Assembly: GCA_946482635.1 (NCBI GenBank)
Contig: CAMLSG010000056.1
Coordinates: 1-27,970, forward strand
DNA length: 27,970 nucleotides
Direction: 5' to 3'
Source of the DNA: an uncultured Duganella sp.
GTDB lineage: Bacteria; Pseudomonadota; Gammaproteobacteria; Burkholderiales; Burkholderiaceae
A model generated the notes under the pieces. It had not been told where the DNA came from. It ran no database searches and saw only the letters and a program-made list of their open reading frames with translations. Both the position numbers and the translations under genes were made by a program. Below, piece by piece: positions 16,672 to 24,905 of the stretch. Position 1 is the stretch's first letter. Each line of letters begins with the position of its first letter.

Positions 16672-16859
16672 TCTGGCAACTCCTATCAATTATTAAGTTG
16701 CGATAAGCCTCGATTTACCAACTTATCAAATAAGCAAACTTGCGGAAGATACCAAAATGCGCCGAAAGCCTACGCACGGTTGAAACAACCAGGAAGAGCT
16801 GCGTGGCGGCAAAAAGACATGTTTTTGTTGTAACAATGTCAGCAAACCCGGCCATCCCT

Positions 16860-16887
16860 TTGACTGGCCAGTTTTGTACGCTATGAT
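16860..16887 (+). promoter_or_regulatory. Sigma-70 promoter of the PAS-GGDEF-EAL gene
   Basis: TTGACT (16860-16865), 16-bp spacer, TATGAT (16882-16887). Predicted start near 16894, 24 nt before the ATG, with GGAG at 16903-16906. The rest of the 246-bp divergent gap toward vgrG is moderately AT-rich, with a small hairpin GGTTG-AAA-CAACC near 16780. I see no convincing vgrG promoter in it. Confidence 0.65.
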
Positions 16888-16917
16888 CGGCTGGATACCC
16901 CCGGAGTCCAGGCGTAC

Positions 16918-19900
16918 ATGAATTCTGTTTCGAGTAATGTTGAAGTTGTGGCCAATGCCCTGCAATTGGTCGGGATGCCTGCCTGCGCCTGCGATGCCGA
17001 CGGCCTGGTATTCGCTTCCAACTCCGAATTCGACGCCTTGCTGCAGTCCGACCCGCGTGGACGCAATGTAGTGGAAATGTTTGCCCGCCATGTGCGCGCC
17101 GAGGCGAACGCGCAACTCAATGCCGCGCTGGTGGTATCCGCCGCCTTGCCGAACATGGCGCCGCGCACAGCGCCCAAATGGGACAGTGTGCTGGTCAACG
17201 CCAGCGGCAATTACGTTGCCGTGCAACTGACAGTCAAGGCGTTGCCGGGCGGGCTGGATGGCGGCGCCACCATCATCTTCAACGACATCAGCAGCGCCCA
17301 GCGCGACCAGCGCGCCTTGCGCAAGGCCATGCTGGAGCAGCAGGCCATCCTGGAAAACGCGGCAGTCGGCATCATCCTCGCCAAGAACGGCTATGTCGTC
17401 GAATGCAATATGCGCGCCGCTGAAATGTTCGGCTACGCGCGCCAGGAACTGGAAGGCGCGCCGAGCGACATCCTGTATCCGACGCCGGAAGAGGCGCTGC
17501 GCATTCGTAACGAATACTTCCCGATGCTGGCGCAAGGCACGCCGCTGACGCTGGAACTGCAATTGCGGCGCCGCGACGGCAGCCTGTTCTGGTGCCGTTC
17601 CAACGGCCGCGCGCTGGATCCGGCCGATGCCCGCGAAGGCACGGTATTCATCCTGGAGGACATCAACGAGCAGCGCATGGCGAACGAAGCGATGGGTCGC
17701 CTGCTGCTTGAGCAGAAGGCGATCCTGGATAATGCCTCGGTCGGCATCCTGTTCACCAAGAACCAGGAAATCATGACGGTCAACCCGCGCATGGCTGAAA
17801 TGTTCGGCTATACGCTGGAAGAACTGCGCGGACGCCACGCTTCGCTGCTGTTTGAGAACGTCGAGCAGCACGCGGCCTTCGGCCTGCAGGCCGGCCCCTT
17901 GCTGGCCGCCGGCGAACTGTTCGAACTGCGCGAATGCGAGCTGGTGCGCAAGGATGGCAGCATCATCTGGTGCCGCGTGCGCGCCCAGGCCGTGGACCAG
18001 GAGCATAACGCGGGCGGCACCATCTGGATCCTGGAAGACGTGACCGTCTCGCGCCAGACCCAGATGGAAGTCGAGGCCATCATGACCAACGCCTCGATCT
18101 CTATCCTGTTTACCAAGAACCGCCTGATCACGCGCTACAACCGCGGCTTTGCAGGCATGTTCGGCTACCAGGCCGACGAGGCATTGGGCATGCCGGGCCG
18201 CGCGATCTACCCCGATGACGAGACCTATCACCGGATTGGCGCCGTTGCCGGCCCGCTGCTAAGCCAGGGCAAGCACTTCCACTCCGAAACGCTGATGCGC
18301 CGCAAAGACGGCAGCGACTTCTGGGCGCAACTGATCGGCTATGTGGTGAACCCGGAAGACCCGACCCAGGGCACGATCTGGATCATTGAAGACCGCACCG
18401 CGCAAAAGCACGACGAAGAATCGCTGCGTAACGCGCTGCTGGAAAACCAGGCGATCCTGGACAGTGCGGTCATGGGCATATCCGTGTGCGAGAAAGGGCG
18501 CAACCTGCGCTGCAACGCCAAGATGGAAGAGCTGTTCGGCTACGGCCCCGGCGAGATGGCTGGCGTCAGCGTGCAGACTTTCTATCCCGACCTTGCGGCA
18601 TGGGACGCCGCGCGCAAGGCAACGGAAAAGGAATTCCTTGCCGGGCACGCCAGCTCCTACGAATACCAGCTGGTGCGCAAGGATGGCAGCAGCTTCTGGG
18701 CACGCCTGTCGGGGCGCCCGTTCGACATGGCCGACCCCAAGGGCCGCTCGGTGTGGCTGATCGACGACGTGACCTTGCGCCGCGAAGCCACGGAAGCGGT
18801 GCGCCGCGCGCGCGACGAACTGGAGGTGCGGGTGCTGGAACGCACTGCCGAACTGGCCGGCGCGAACGCGCAACTGCAGGCCGAAATCGTGGAGCGCCGC
18901 CAGGCCGAAGCCCGGGTGCACCATATGGCGTATCACGACAGCCTGACCGGCCTTCCCAATCGCGCACTGCTGGCGGATCGCCTGGATCGCGCCATGCTGG
19001 CGGCCCAGCGCTCCGAACGCCGCCTGGCAGTCATGTTTATCGATCTTGACCGCTTCAAGACGATCAACGATTCGCTGGGCCACATGACCGGCGACGCCTT
19101 GCTGAAGGAAGTGGCAACGCGCCTGGTGGGGGCTGTGCGCGCCAGCGACACCGTGGCGCGCCTGGGCGGCGATGAATTCGTGGTGCTGCTGCCCGGCATT
19201 CATGACACGGACGAATCGAGCCATGTCGCGCAAAAGATCATCGACCTGCTGTCCGAGCCGATCCCGCTGGAAGGGCGCCTGCTGCATATCACGCCTTCGA
19301 TCGGCATCTGCACCTATCCCGACGACGGCAACGACGTAGCCACCCTGATGCGCAATGCCGATGCGGCGATGTACCACGCCAAGGCATCGGGCCGTAACAA
19401 CTACCAGTATTTCAGCGAAGAGATGAACACGGCGGCGGCCATGCACTTCGAAATGGAGAGCGCGCTGCGTTCGGCATTGCAGCTTGGCCAGTTCGAATTG
19501 CACTACCAGCCGATCATGGACATCGCCACACGCCGCCTGGCTACGCTGGAAGTGCTGCTGCGCTGGCGCCGCCCGGCCGGCGGACTGGTGATGCCGGACC
19601 AGTTCATCCCGCTGATCGAAGAAAACGGCCTGATCGTGCCGATCGGCGAATGGGTCATGCGCCGTGCCTGCGAACAAAGCATGGAGTGGCAGCGCCAAGG
19701 CATGGAGCCGGTCCCGATGGCGATCAACCTGTCGGCGCGCCAGTTCATGCATCGCGGCCTGGTCGACTCGATCCGGCGCACGCTGGAGGAGACAGGCATT
19801 GATCCGGCCCTGATCGAGTTTGAAATCACGGAAACGGCGCTGATGCAGCACGGCGAACAGACGCTGGAAATCCTGGGGCAGATCAATGCGATGGGCATCC

Positions 19901-20214
19901 GGCTGTCGATCGACGACTTCGGCACCGGCTATTCATCGCTGGCTTACCTGAAACGCTTCCCGGTGCGCAAGATCAAAATCGACCGCGCCTTCATCAAGGA
20001 CCTGGAAGAAAGCGCGGAAGACCGCGCCATCGTGGCCGCGATCATCGCGCTGTCGGATAGCCTGCAGCTGTCGGTGGTGGCGGAAGGAGTGGAGACGGAA
20101 GGGCAGTTCCAGCTATTGCGCGAACAAGGCTGTACTTATGCCCAGGGTTACCTTTTCTCGAAGCCGGTGCTGGGCGTGCGCGCCCAGCTCATGATGGAGC
20201 GCCAGGCCGCTTAA
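16918..20214 (+). CDS. Multi-PAS diguanylate cyclase/phosphodiesterase (GGDEF-EAL)
   Basis: This 1098-residue cytoplasmic signalling protein has no transmembrane segment. An N-terminal divergent PAS (about 1-135) precedes four tandem PAS modules beginning near 140, 265, 384 and 509, each opening with a variant of EQxAILDNAxVGI and containing AEMFGY-like blocks. A short coiled coil (about 625-662) links them to a GGDEF domain (about 668-830) with intact GGDEF (750-754) and an RASD inhibitory site five residues before it. The EAL domain (about 845-1090) has EVL (878-880) instead of EAL, but keeps the Glu and the later motifs NLSARQF, EITETAL, DDFGTGYSSL, KIDRAFI, VAEGVE and AQGYLFSKP. Both c-di-GMP synthesis and breakdown look possible; PAS ligands are unknown. 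Its 3' end overlaps xthA by 4 bp. Confidence 0.93.
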   Translation: MNSVSSNVEVVANALQLVGMPACACDADGLVFASNSEFDALLQSDPRGRNVVEMFARHVRAEANAQLNAALVVSAALPNMAPRTAPKWDSVLVNASGNYVAVQLTVKALPGGLDGGATIIFNDISSAQRDQRALRKAMLEQQAILENAAVGIILAKNGYVVECNMRAAEMFGYARQELEGAPSDILYPTPEEALRIRNEYFPMLAQGTPLTLELQLRRRDGSLFWCRSNGRALDPADAREGTVFILEDINEQRMANEAMGRLLLEQKAILDNASVGILFTKNQEIMTVNPRMAEMFGYTLEELRGRHASLLFENVEQHAAFGLQAGPLLAAGELFELRECELVRKDGSIIWCRVRAQAVDQEHNAGGTIWILEDVTVSRQTQMEVEAIMTNASISILFTKNRLITRYNRGFAGMFGYQADEALGMPGRAIYPDDETYHRIGAVAGPLLSQGKHFHSETLMRRKDGSDFWAQLIGYVVNPEDPTQGTIWIIEDRTAQKHDEESLRNALLENQAILDSAVMGISVCEKGRNLRCNAKMEELFGYGPGEMAGVSVQTFYPDLAAWDAARKATEKEFLAGHASSYEYQLVRKDGSSFWARLSGRPFDMADPKGRSVWLIDDVTLRREATEAVRRARDELEVRVLERTAELAGANAQLQAEIVERRQAEARVHHMAYHDSLTGLPNRALLADRLDRAMLAAQRSERRLAVMFIDLDRFKTINDSLGHMTGDALLKEVATRLVGAVRASDTVARLGGDEFVVLLPGIHDTDESSHVAQKIIDLLSEPIPLEGRLLHITPSIGICTYPDDGNDVATLMRNADAAMYHAKASGRNNYQYFSEEMNTAAAMHFEMESALRSALQLGQFELHYQPIMDIATRRLATLEVLLRWRRPAGGLVMPDQFIPLIEENGLIVPIGEWVMRRACEQSMEWQRQGMEPVPMAINLSARQFMHRGLVDSIRRTLEETGIDPALIEFEITETALMQHGEQTLEILGQINAMGIRLSIDDFGTGYSSLAYLKRFPVRKIKIDRAFIKDLEESAEDRAIVAAIIALSDSLQLSVVAEGVETEGQFQLLREQGCTYAQGYLFSKPVLGVRAQLMMERQAA

Positions 20215-20975
20215 GCGCCCAGCGTCGCAATGACCGGCGCATGGTCGGACGGCTGCTGCCACTTGCGCGGCGCGCGGTCGATCACGCAGGAGACGCAGCG
20301 CTCTTTCAATGGCGCGGACAGCAGCACGTGGTCGATGCGCAGGCCCTTGTTCTTCTGGAAGCCCAGCATGCGGTAGTCCCACCACGAGAAAGCCTTTTCC
20401 GGCTGATCGAACAGGCGGAACGAGTCGTGCAGGCCGAGGTCGAACAGGGCTTTCAATGCAGCGCGCTCTTTCTCCGAGCAAAAGATGTCGCCTTCCATCG
20501 CCGGATCGTGGGTGTCGCGGATATCCGGCACGATGTTGTAGTCGCCCAGTACGGCCAGGTGCGGGTTGCGCGCCAGTTCTTCGCCCAGCCAGTCGCGGAA
20601 GCCGGCCAGCCAGCCCAGCTTGTAGGTATACTTGTCCGAATCGAGTGCCTGGCCGTTCGGCACATAGGCGCTGACCACGCGGATGCCGTTGATGGTAGCG
20701 GCCAGGATGCGCTGCTGTTCGTCCGGGTAGCGTGGGTTGTTCTTGACCACGTCCTCCATCGGATGGCGCGACAGGATAGCCACGCCGTTATAGGTTTTCT
20801 GGCCGCTGAACACCACCTGGTAGCCCATTTCCTCGATTTCCTTGACCGGAAACTTGTCGTCGGTGAGCTTGGTTTCCTGGATGCATAGCACGTCGACCGG
20901 GTTTTCGCCCAGCCATTTCGTAACGTGCGGCAAGCGAACGTTCAATGAGTTAACATTCCAAGTGGCTAATTTCAT
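20211..20975 (-). CDS. xthA: Exodeoxyribonuclease III (AP endonuclease)
   Basis: The 254-residue protein is a standard ExoIII, acting on abasic sites and 3' blocks in base-excision repair. Motifs are complete: N-terminal KLATWNVNSLNVR with Asn7, metal ligand Glu34 in IQETKL, GDYNIVP with Asp145 and Asn147, GLRIDHVL with Asp215, and SDHAPV with Asp244 and His245. The length matches the ExoIII class. It converges on the GGDEF-EAL gene with a 4-bp stop overlap (TTAA). The upstream Shine-Dalgarno is weak (GAAAGA). No promoter could be picked with confidence in the AT-rich gap ahead of it. Confidence 0.95.
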   Translation of the reverse strand: MKLATWNVNSLNVRLPHVTKWLGENPVDVLCIQETKLTDDKFPVKEIEEMGYQVVFSGQKTYNGVAILSRHPMEDVVKNNPRYPDEQQRILAATINGIRVVSAYVPNGQALDSDKYTYKLGWLAGFRDWLGEELARNPHLAVLGDYNIVPDIRDTHDPAMEGDIFCSEKERAALKALFDLGLHDSFRLFDQPEKAFSWWDYRMLGFQKNKGLRIDHVLLSAPLKERCVSCVIDRAPRKWQQPSDHAPVIATLGA

Positions 20976-21338
20976 TTCAGTCTTTCTAATTCGTGGGGGC
21001 AGATCTTATCAATACTCACTATGCTATGGGAAGCTGTCGTATTTGAGCCAAACAATGATTCTACGATGACATCAAAATTGCGCATTCTTGTCGCAAAAAA
21101 GGTGTCGCCGCAAAAATAATTTCCAATAGTGCTTCTTAGTTATCAGATTGGTACTAAAATTACGGTATGAACAACCGTAAAAGTCAATATACTTAAAAGG
21201 TTGGTATCGAAGTTGTTTCCACTTAGCTGGGTATTTTTGCTTATTTACAACGGATTTCAATGTTGTCCTACGTCAATAAGTGGTAATATAGGGAAACTAA
21301 TTCCGATTTAACGAGCACTGCAAACTAAAGGAATACAC
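20976..21338. other. AT-rich divergent intergenic region
   Basis: This gap of 363 bp between xthA and the next gene is strikingly AT-rich against its surroundings. It holds a perfect 6-bp inverted repeat, TTACGG/CCGTAA (21160-21165 and 21175-21180, 9-nt loop), and the promoter at 21263-21289. A 62-codon frame on the minus strand (21072-21260) has no Shine-Dalgarno and unusual composition and is not called. No recognised RNA gene, IS end or att site was seen. Confidence 0.7.
21263..21289 (+). promoter_or_regulatory. Probable promoter with extended -10 for the 115-residue gene
   Basis: TTGTCC (21263-21268), a 15-bp spacer, then TGGTAATAT, an extended -10 (TGN plus TAATAT at 21284-21289). The short spacer is compensated by the TGN extension. 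Predicted start near 21296, leaving a leader of about 43 nt with AAAGGA before the ATG. Confidence 0.5.
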
Positions 21339-21686
21339 ATGCGATCTGCATTCGAAGCATGGGCGCAGAAGGACGGCCAAATCGTCCGTCGGCGCGAAGA
21401 CAAGCCAGAAGAATACCTGGTTTATGAGACACAACGTCGTTGGCTGATCTGGCAAGCGGCACTGGAACACGGCAAGTCGCCTAGCGGCCGCAAGTCGGCA
21501 CGCGAGGCAAGTGCAAAAGCTGCATCCCAGCGCCCGCAAGCCATCGCTGCTGCTGACGCCGAAGTGCGCAACGAAGTCCTGAACGAAGTCCTCGACGCGT
21601 TCCAGGGCATCGGTGCGAACAGCATGGACGACATCATGCACGTCATCCAGGGGCTGCGCCAAAAACGAGGCCAGTCGGCCGACTGA
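21339..21686 (+). CDS. Unknown small basic protein (115 residues)
   Basis: The N-terminal half has an aromatic, amphipathic block FEAWAQKDG...YLVYETQRRWLIWQAAL; the middle is Ser/Ala/Lys/Arg-rich (GRKSAREASAKAASQRPQ), like a DNA-binding tail or linker; the C-terminus is helical (VRNEVLNEVLDAFQGIG). No signal peptide or membrane helix. The W-x-x-WQAAL pattern reminds me of small phage-type proteins, but I cannot assign a family. The start is well supported by AAAGGA 7 nt upstream, and the codon use agrees with the genome. A lipoprotein gene follows after 10 bp, so the two may be co-transcribed. Confidence 0.8.
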   Translation: MRSAFEAWAQKDGQIVRRREDKPEEYLVYETQRRWLIWQAALEHGKSPSGRKSAREASAKAASQRPQAIAAADAEVRNEVLNEVLDAFQGIGANSMDDIMHVIQGLRQKRGQSAD

Positions 21687-21696
21687 GCCCGACTGC

Positions 21697-22155
21697 ATGC
21701 CATCCAGGCTGAGTCGAAAAGCGTCCGCTGCGCTGTGCGCAGCGGCGTTGGGTGGTTGCGCCACCTTGTTCGACTCGACCGAGCAGTCGGTATTGGTGCA
21801 GACCGTGCTGGATCACCAGCAAGTGTCTGCCATCGGCTGCGTGCTCTCCAATGACAGGGGCCGCTGGTTTGTCACTTCCCCCGGACGCGTGACGGTGCAT
21901 AAGAGTACCCAGCCGCTGGTCGTGGATTGCCGCCGCGAAGACGTCTGGGCCTACGACCAGATCGAAGCGCGCCAGAATGCCTCCAAGTGGGGCAATATTA
22001 TTTTCACGCTGGGTGCTGGCCAGATTGTCGACAAGCAGACCGGCGCCGGCTTCGACTTGCCTTCCACGCTGACGGTCGTGCTGCAACGCGGGGAGGGCGC
22101 CGCTGCGCGCGGTGCGCCGGCGCAGCAGCCGATGCCGACCTCGTCGATCTACTAA
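21697..22155 (+). CDS. Small outer-membrane-type lipoprotein of unknown role
   Basis: The ATG at 21697 gives a 152-residue protein with a short basic N-terminus (MPSRLSRK), a hydrophobic stretch and the lipobox LGGC, so Cys about 20 would be lipidated. The mature part contains TEQSVLVQTVLDHQQVSAIGCVLSND, RGRWFVTSPGRVTV, VDCRRE and a late hydrophobic IIFTLGAGQIVDKQTGAGFDLP. This order is common to small proteobacterial lipoproteins of the PEGA-like sort whose job is undefined; the two mature Cys may form a disulfide. A longer frame opening at 21613 is rejected because it would hide the signal peptide. No strong Shine-Dalgarno is seen, so translation may be coupled to the upstream gene. Confidence 0.8.
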   Translation: MPSRLSRKASAALCAAALGGCATLFDSTEQSVLVQTVLDHQQVSAIGCVLSNDRGRWFVTSPGRVTVHKSTQPLVVDCRREDVWAYDQIEARQNASKWGNIIFTLGAGQIVDKQTGAGFDLPSTLTVVLQRGEGAAARGAPAQQPMPTSSIY

Positions 22156-22165
22156 GTCCTAAAAC

Positions 22166-22230
22166 AAAAAGGGGACGTACCCCTTTAAAAAAGGGGACGT
22201 ACCCCTTAAATGGGTACGTCCCCTTTTTTT
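22166..22230 (+). terminator. REP-like palindrome cluster acting as terminator
   Basis: Two direct copies of GGGGACGTACCCC (22171-22183 and 22193-22205), each flanked by A and T runs, are followed by an inverted copy (22212-22223). AAAAAAGGGGACGTACCC (22187-22204) pairs perfectly over 18 bp with 22212-22229 around a 7-nt loop, and ends in seven T (22224-22230). Because the arms have A runs on one side and T runs on the other, it can stop transcription from both the lipoprotein gene and pepA. The repeated form also resembles REP elements. Confidence 0.8.
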
Positions 22231-22250
22231 GTCCCTATTTTGTTAGGTTA

Positions 22251-23747
22251 TCAGCCTGCGCGGCCGATCAAGAAGTTGGTCAGCAGCGGCACTGGGCGGC
22301 CGGTTGCGCCTTTGGCGGCGCCCGACTTCCAGGCGGTGCCGGCGATATCGACGTGCGCCCATGGATACTTGCGGGTGAAGTTTTCCAGGAAGGCTGCCGC
22401 GGTGCAGGATGCGCCGCCTGGGGAGCCGATATTGGCCAGGTCCGCGAAGTTGGACTTCAGCTGCTCGTTGTACTGCTCGCCGATCGGCAGGCGCCATGCA
22501 GTGTCGCCGGTCGCTTTGCCCGATGCCATCAGGGCTTCGGCCAGTGCATTGCCAGCATCGTCGTCGCGCGCGAACACGCCGCTGTTATGGTGGCCCAGGG
22601 CCACGATGCAGGCGCCGGTCAGGGTTGCCACGTCGATCACCGCGGCTGGATTGAAGCGCTCGGCGTAGGTCAGTGCGTCGCACAGGATCAGGCGGCCTTC
22701 TGCGTCGGTGTTCAGGATTTCGATGGTCAGGCCGTTCATCGAGGTGACGATGTCGCCCGGCTTGGTAGCGCGGCCGGATGGCATGTTTTCGCATGCCGCC
22801 ACGATGCCGACCACGTTGGATTTCAGGCCCATCTCGCCGATCGCGCGGAACGTGCCCAGCACCGAGCCGGCGCCGCACATATCGTATTTCATCTCGTCCA
22901 TGCCAGGACCGGCCTTGATCGAGATGCCGCCGGTGTCGAAGGTGATGCCTTTGCCCACCAGGACGGTCGGGGCGTCCTTGGCCTTGCCGCCCTTGTGCTT
23001 CAGGACGATGAATTTAGGCGCCTGTTCGGAGCCGTTGGTCACGGACAGGAAGGAGCCCATTTTCAGCGCTTCCATCTGCTTGCGGTCCAGGATCTCCACT
23101 TCAAAGCCGAAGTCCTTGCCCATTTTCTTGGCGACGTTGGCCAGGTAGGTTGGGGTGCAGACGTTGGCCGACAGGTTGCCCAGGTCCTTGGTCAGCTCCA
23201 TGCCGTTGGCGATGGCCACGGCCTGCGACAGCGCCAGCTTGTTGCCGGAATTGCTTGCGACCGCCAGGGCTACTTTCTTCGGGCCGGCCCATGCCGGGTC
23301 TTTCTTGGATTTCTGCGCGTCGGTGCGGTACACGGCGTCGCGGCCGGCCAGTACGACGGAACGGATCGCCCAGTTGGCGTCGCGGCCTTTCACTTCTTCC
23401 AGTGGCAGTGCGATAATAGCGTCGGCCGATGCGACGGTGCCCAGCGCCTTGATGGCGGCATTGATGGCGGAACCGATGGCTTTTTCTGCGACTGCTTCAT
23501 CGGCACCCAAGCCAACCAGCAGCACGCGTTCGGCGGCAGCGCCTTTCAGGCCGCGCAGCAGCAGGGTGGTGCCGGCTTTGCCGGTGATGTCGCCGGATTT
23601 CAGTGCAGCGGTGATTTCACCTGCGCTGTCGAGGGCTTTAGCCGCTTTCGAGAGCTTCTTGTTTTCGAAAACGCCGACCACGACGCAGCCGCTTTTGGCG
23701 CTGGCGATGGTGTTCTTGGCGTCGAGTGCTTTTATGCTAAAGTCCAT
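22251..23747 (-). CDS. pepA: Leucyl aminopeptidase PepA (M17)
   Basis: The 498-residue protein is a cytosolic M17 aminopeptidase releasing N-terminal residues from peptides. The catalytic C-terminal half has the two-metal motifs [15 protein letters not shown] and [13 protein letters not shown], followed by [14 protein letters not shown], the family signature with its Asp and Glu ligands and Arg. A variable N-terminal domain precedes it. The frame opens earlier, but the ATG at 23747 ([11 protein letters not shown]) has AAGGAG 8 nt upstream and fits the usual length of about 500. In some bacteria PepA also binds DNA; that cannot be judged here. It is divergent from lptF over 42 bp, a neighbourhood often seen in beta- and gammaproteobacteria. 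Confidence 0.96.
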   Translation of the reverse strand: MDFSIKALDAKNTIASAKSGCVVVGVFENKKLSKAAKALDSAGEITAALKSGDITGKAGTTLLLRGLKGAAAERVLLVGLGADEAVAEKAIGSAINAAIKALGTVASADAIIALPLEEVKGRDANWAIRSVVLAGRDAVYRTDAQKSKKDPAWAGPKKVALAVASNSGNKLALSQAVAIANGMELTKDLGNLSANVCTPTYLANVAKKMGKDFGFEVEILDRKQMEALKMGSFLSVTNGSEQAPKFIVLKHKGGKAKDAPTVLVGKGITFDTGGISIKAGPGMDEMKYDMCGAGSVLGTFRAIGEMGLKSNVVGIVAACENMPSGRATKPGDIVTSMNGLTIEILNTDAEGRLILCDALTYAERFNPAAVIDVATLTGACIVALGHHNSGVFARDDDAGNALAEALMASGKATGDTAWRLPIGEQYNEQLKSNFADLANIGSPGGASCTAAAFLENFTRKYPWAHVDIAGTAWKSGAAKGATGRPVPLLTNFLIGRAG

Positions 23748-23775
23748 TTGGTTTCTCCTTAATTTTGTAGAACGA

Positions 23776-23783
23776 ATTATAAA
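23776..23783. promoter_or_regulatory. Overlapping, symmetric -10 elements of pepA and lptF
   Basis: ATTATAAA reads as TATAAT on the minus strand (23781-23776), placing a pepA start about 20 nt before its ATG. On the plus strand it reads TATAAA (23778-23783), which would start lptF transcription at or near its ATG at 23790. No good -35 hexamer is seen for either, so the evidence is the -10 and the lack of other space in the 42-bp gap. Confidence 0.45.
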
Positions 23784-23789
23784 CGTCGA

Positions 23790-24905
23790 ATGATCTTCCA
23801 TCGCGCCCTCCGCCGAGAGCTGGTTAGCTCTGCCGGGGCTTCCTTTACAGTGCTGTTCTCGATCCTCCTGACGTGGACCTTGATCTCGATCCTCGGCAAA
23901 GCCGCAGGCGGCAAGGTGGCGTCGAGCGATGTCATTGCGCTTATTGCGTTCGCAGCCCTGAATTATCTGCCAATTGTCCTGATTTTCACCAGTTTTATTT
24001 CTGTATTAATGGTGGTGACCCGCATCTACAAGGATTCGGAGATGGTGGTGTGGTTCGCTGCGGGCGTCAGCCTGACGCGCTTTATCAAGCCAGTGTTCCT
24101 GTTTGCCTTGCCGCTGATCTTGCTGACCGGTGCGCTCAGTTTTTACGCGACGCCGTGGGCGCGCTCGAAGAGTGCCGAGTACATTGAGCGTTTCGCCAAG
24201 CGCGAAGACTTGCAGAAAGTCTCTCCCGGCCAGTTCAAGGAGTCCTCGTCGGCCAACCGTATCTTCTTCGTAGAGGGCGTCGCGGGAAGCAGCGCGGTAG
24301 TGCGCAACGTATTCGTCAACCAGATCGACGCCAAGGGCACCTCCGTGGTGGTGGCCAGCGAAGGTGTGGTCGAGACGCTGCCGTCCGGCGACCGCCATCT
24401 GGTCCTGAAGAACGGCCGCCGCTACCAGGGCAAGCCGGGCGATGCCGATTTCCAGAGCATGGAGTTCGAGCGCTACAGCATGCGCGTTTCGCAGCAGTCG
24501 TCCGAGACCGACGGGCAGAAGGAAACCAAAACCCTGCCGACGCTGGAGCTGATTGCCGCCGGTACCAATCCGGCCAAGGGTGAGCTGATGTGGCGCCTGT
24601 CGCTGCCGCTGGCCTGCCTGGCGCTGACGATGCTGGCCATTCCGCTGGGCTTCGTCAATCCACGCGCGGGCAGTTCGGCCAACCTGATTCTCGCAGTGCT
24701 TATCTTCTTCACTTATAACAATCTGATCAACGTGTTCGAATCCGGCATCCGGCGCGGCAACTTCACATTTGGCATGAGCTGGTGGCCACTGCACCTGGCG
24801 ATGGCGCTGGCAGTGATGGCGTTGTTTGCATGGCGCCTGAACGTGAACCACCGCTACCATCCACGTGCGATGTGGGCTGCATTCAAACGGGGTGCGCGCA
24901 AATGA
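23790..24905 (+). CDS. lptF: LPS export permease LptF
   Basis: LptF is one of the two inner-membrane subunits of the LptB2FG transporter that moves lipopolysaccharide to the periplasmic bridge. The 371-residue protein has the expected plan: three N-terminal helices (about 18-36, 48-75, 96-118), a periplasmic beta-jellyroll (about 125-265), and three C-terminal helices (about 270-295, 300-325, 333-352). Motifs such as [11 protein letters not shown] and [13 protein letters not shown] are typical. The ATG at 23790 lacks a Shine-Dalgarno, and the nearest -10 would give a leaderless or nearly leaderless message. Its stop overlaps the lptG start (ATGA). Confidence 0.95.
   Translation: MIFHRALRRELVSSAGASFTVLFSILLTWTLISILGKAAGGKVASSDVIALIAFAALNYLPIVLIFTSFISVLMVVTRIYKDSEMVVWFAAGVSLTRFIKPVFLFALPLILLTGALSFYATPWARSKSAEYIERFAKREDLQKVSPGQFKESSSANRIFFVEGVAGSSAVVRNVFVNQIDAKGTSVVVASEGVVETLPSGDRHLVLKNGRRYQGKPGDADFQSMEFERYSMRVSQQSSETDGQKETKTLPTLELIAAGTNPAKGELMWRLSLPLACLALTMLAIPLGFVNPRAGSSANLILAVLIFFTYNNLINVFESGIRRGNFTFGMSWWPLHLAMALAVMALFAWRLNVNHRYHPRAMWAAFKRGARK

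Noticed and set aside
18259..19851. 530-codon minus-strand frame
   Set aside because: It is antisense to the PAS-GGDEF-EAL gene and has shadow composition.
21072..21260. 62-codon minus-strand frame in the AT-rich gap
   Set aside because: No Shine-Dalgarno and an unusual Lys/Tyr/Phe-rich product. AT-rich sequence can give such frames by chance; left uncalled.
22166..22230. CRISPR-like array of short repeats
   Set aside because: Repeats are palindromic, without spacers of regular length, and one is inverted; the REP-like or terminator reading fits better.
21927..23762. 611-codon plus-strand frame
   Set aside because: It crosses the lipoprotein gene, the REP-like cluster and pepA antisense; no domain or start site supports it.
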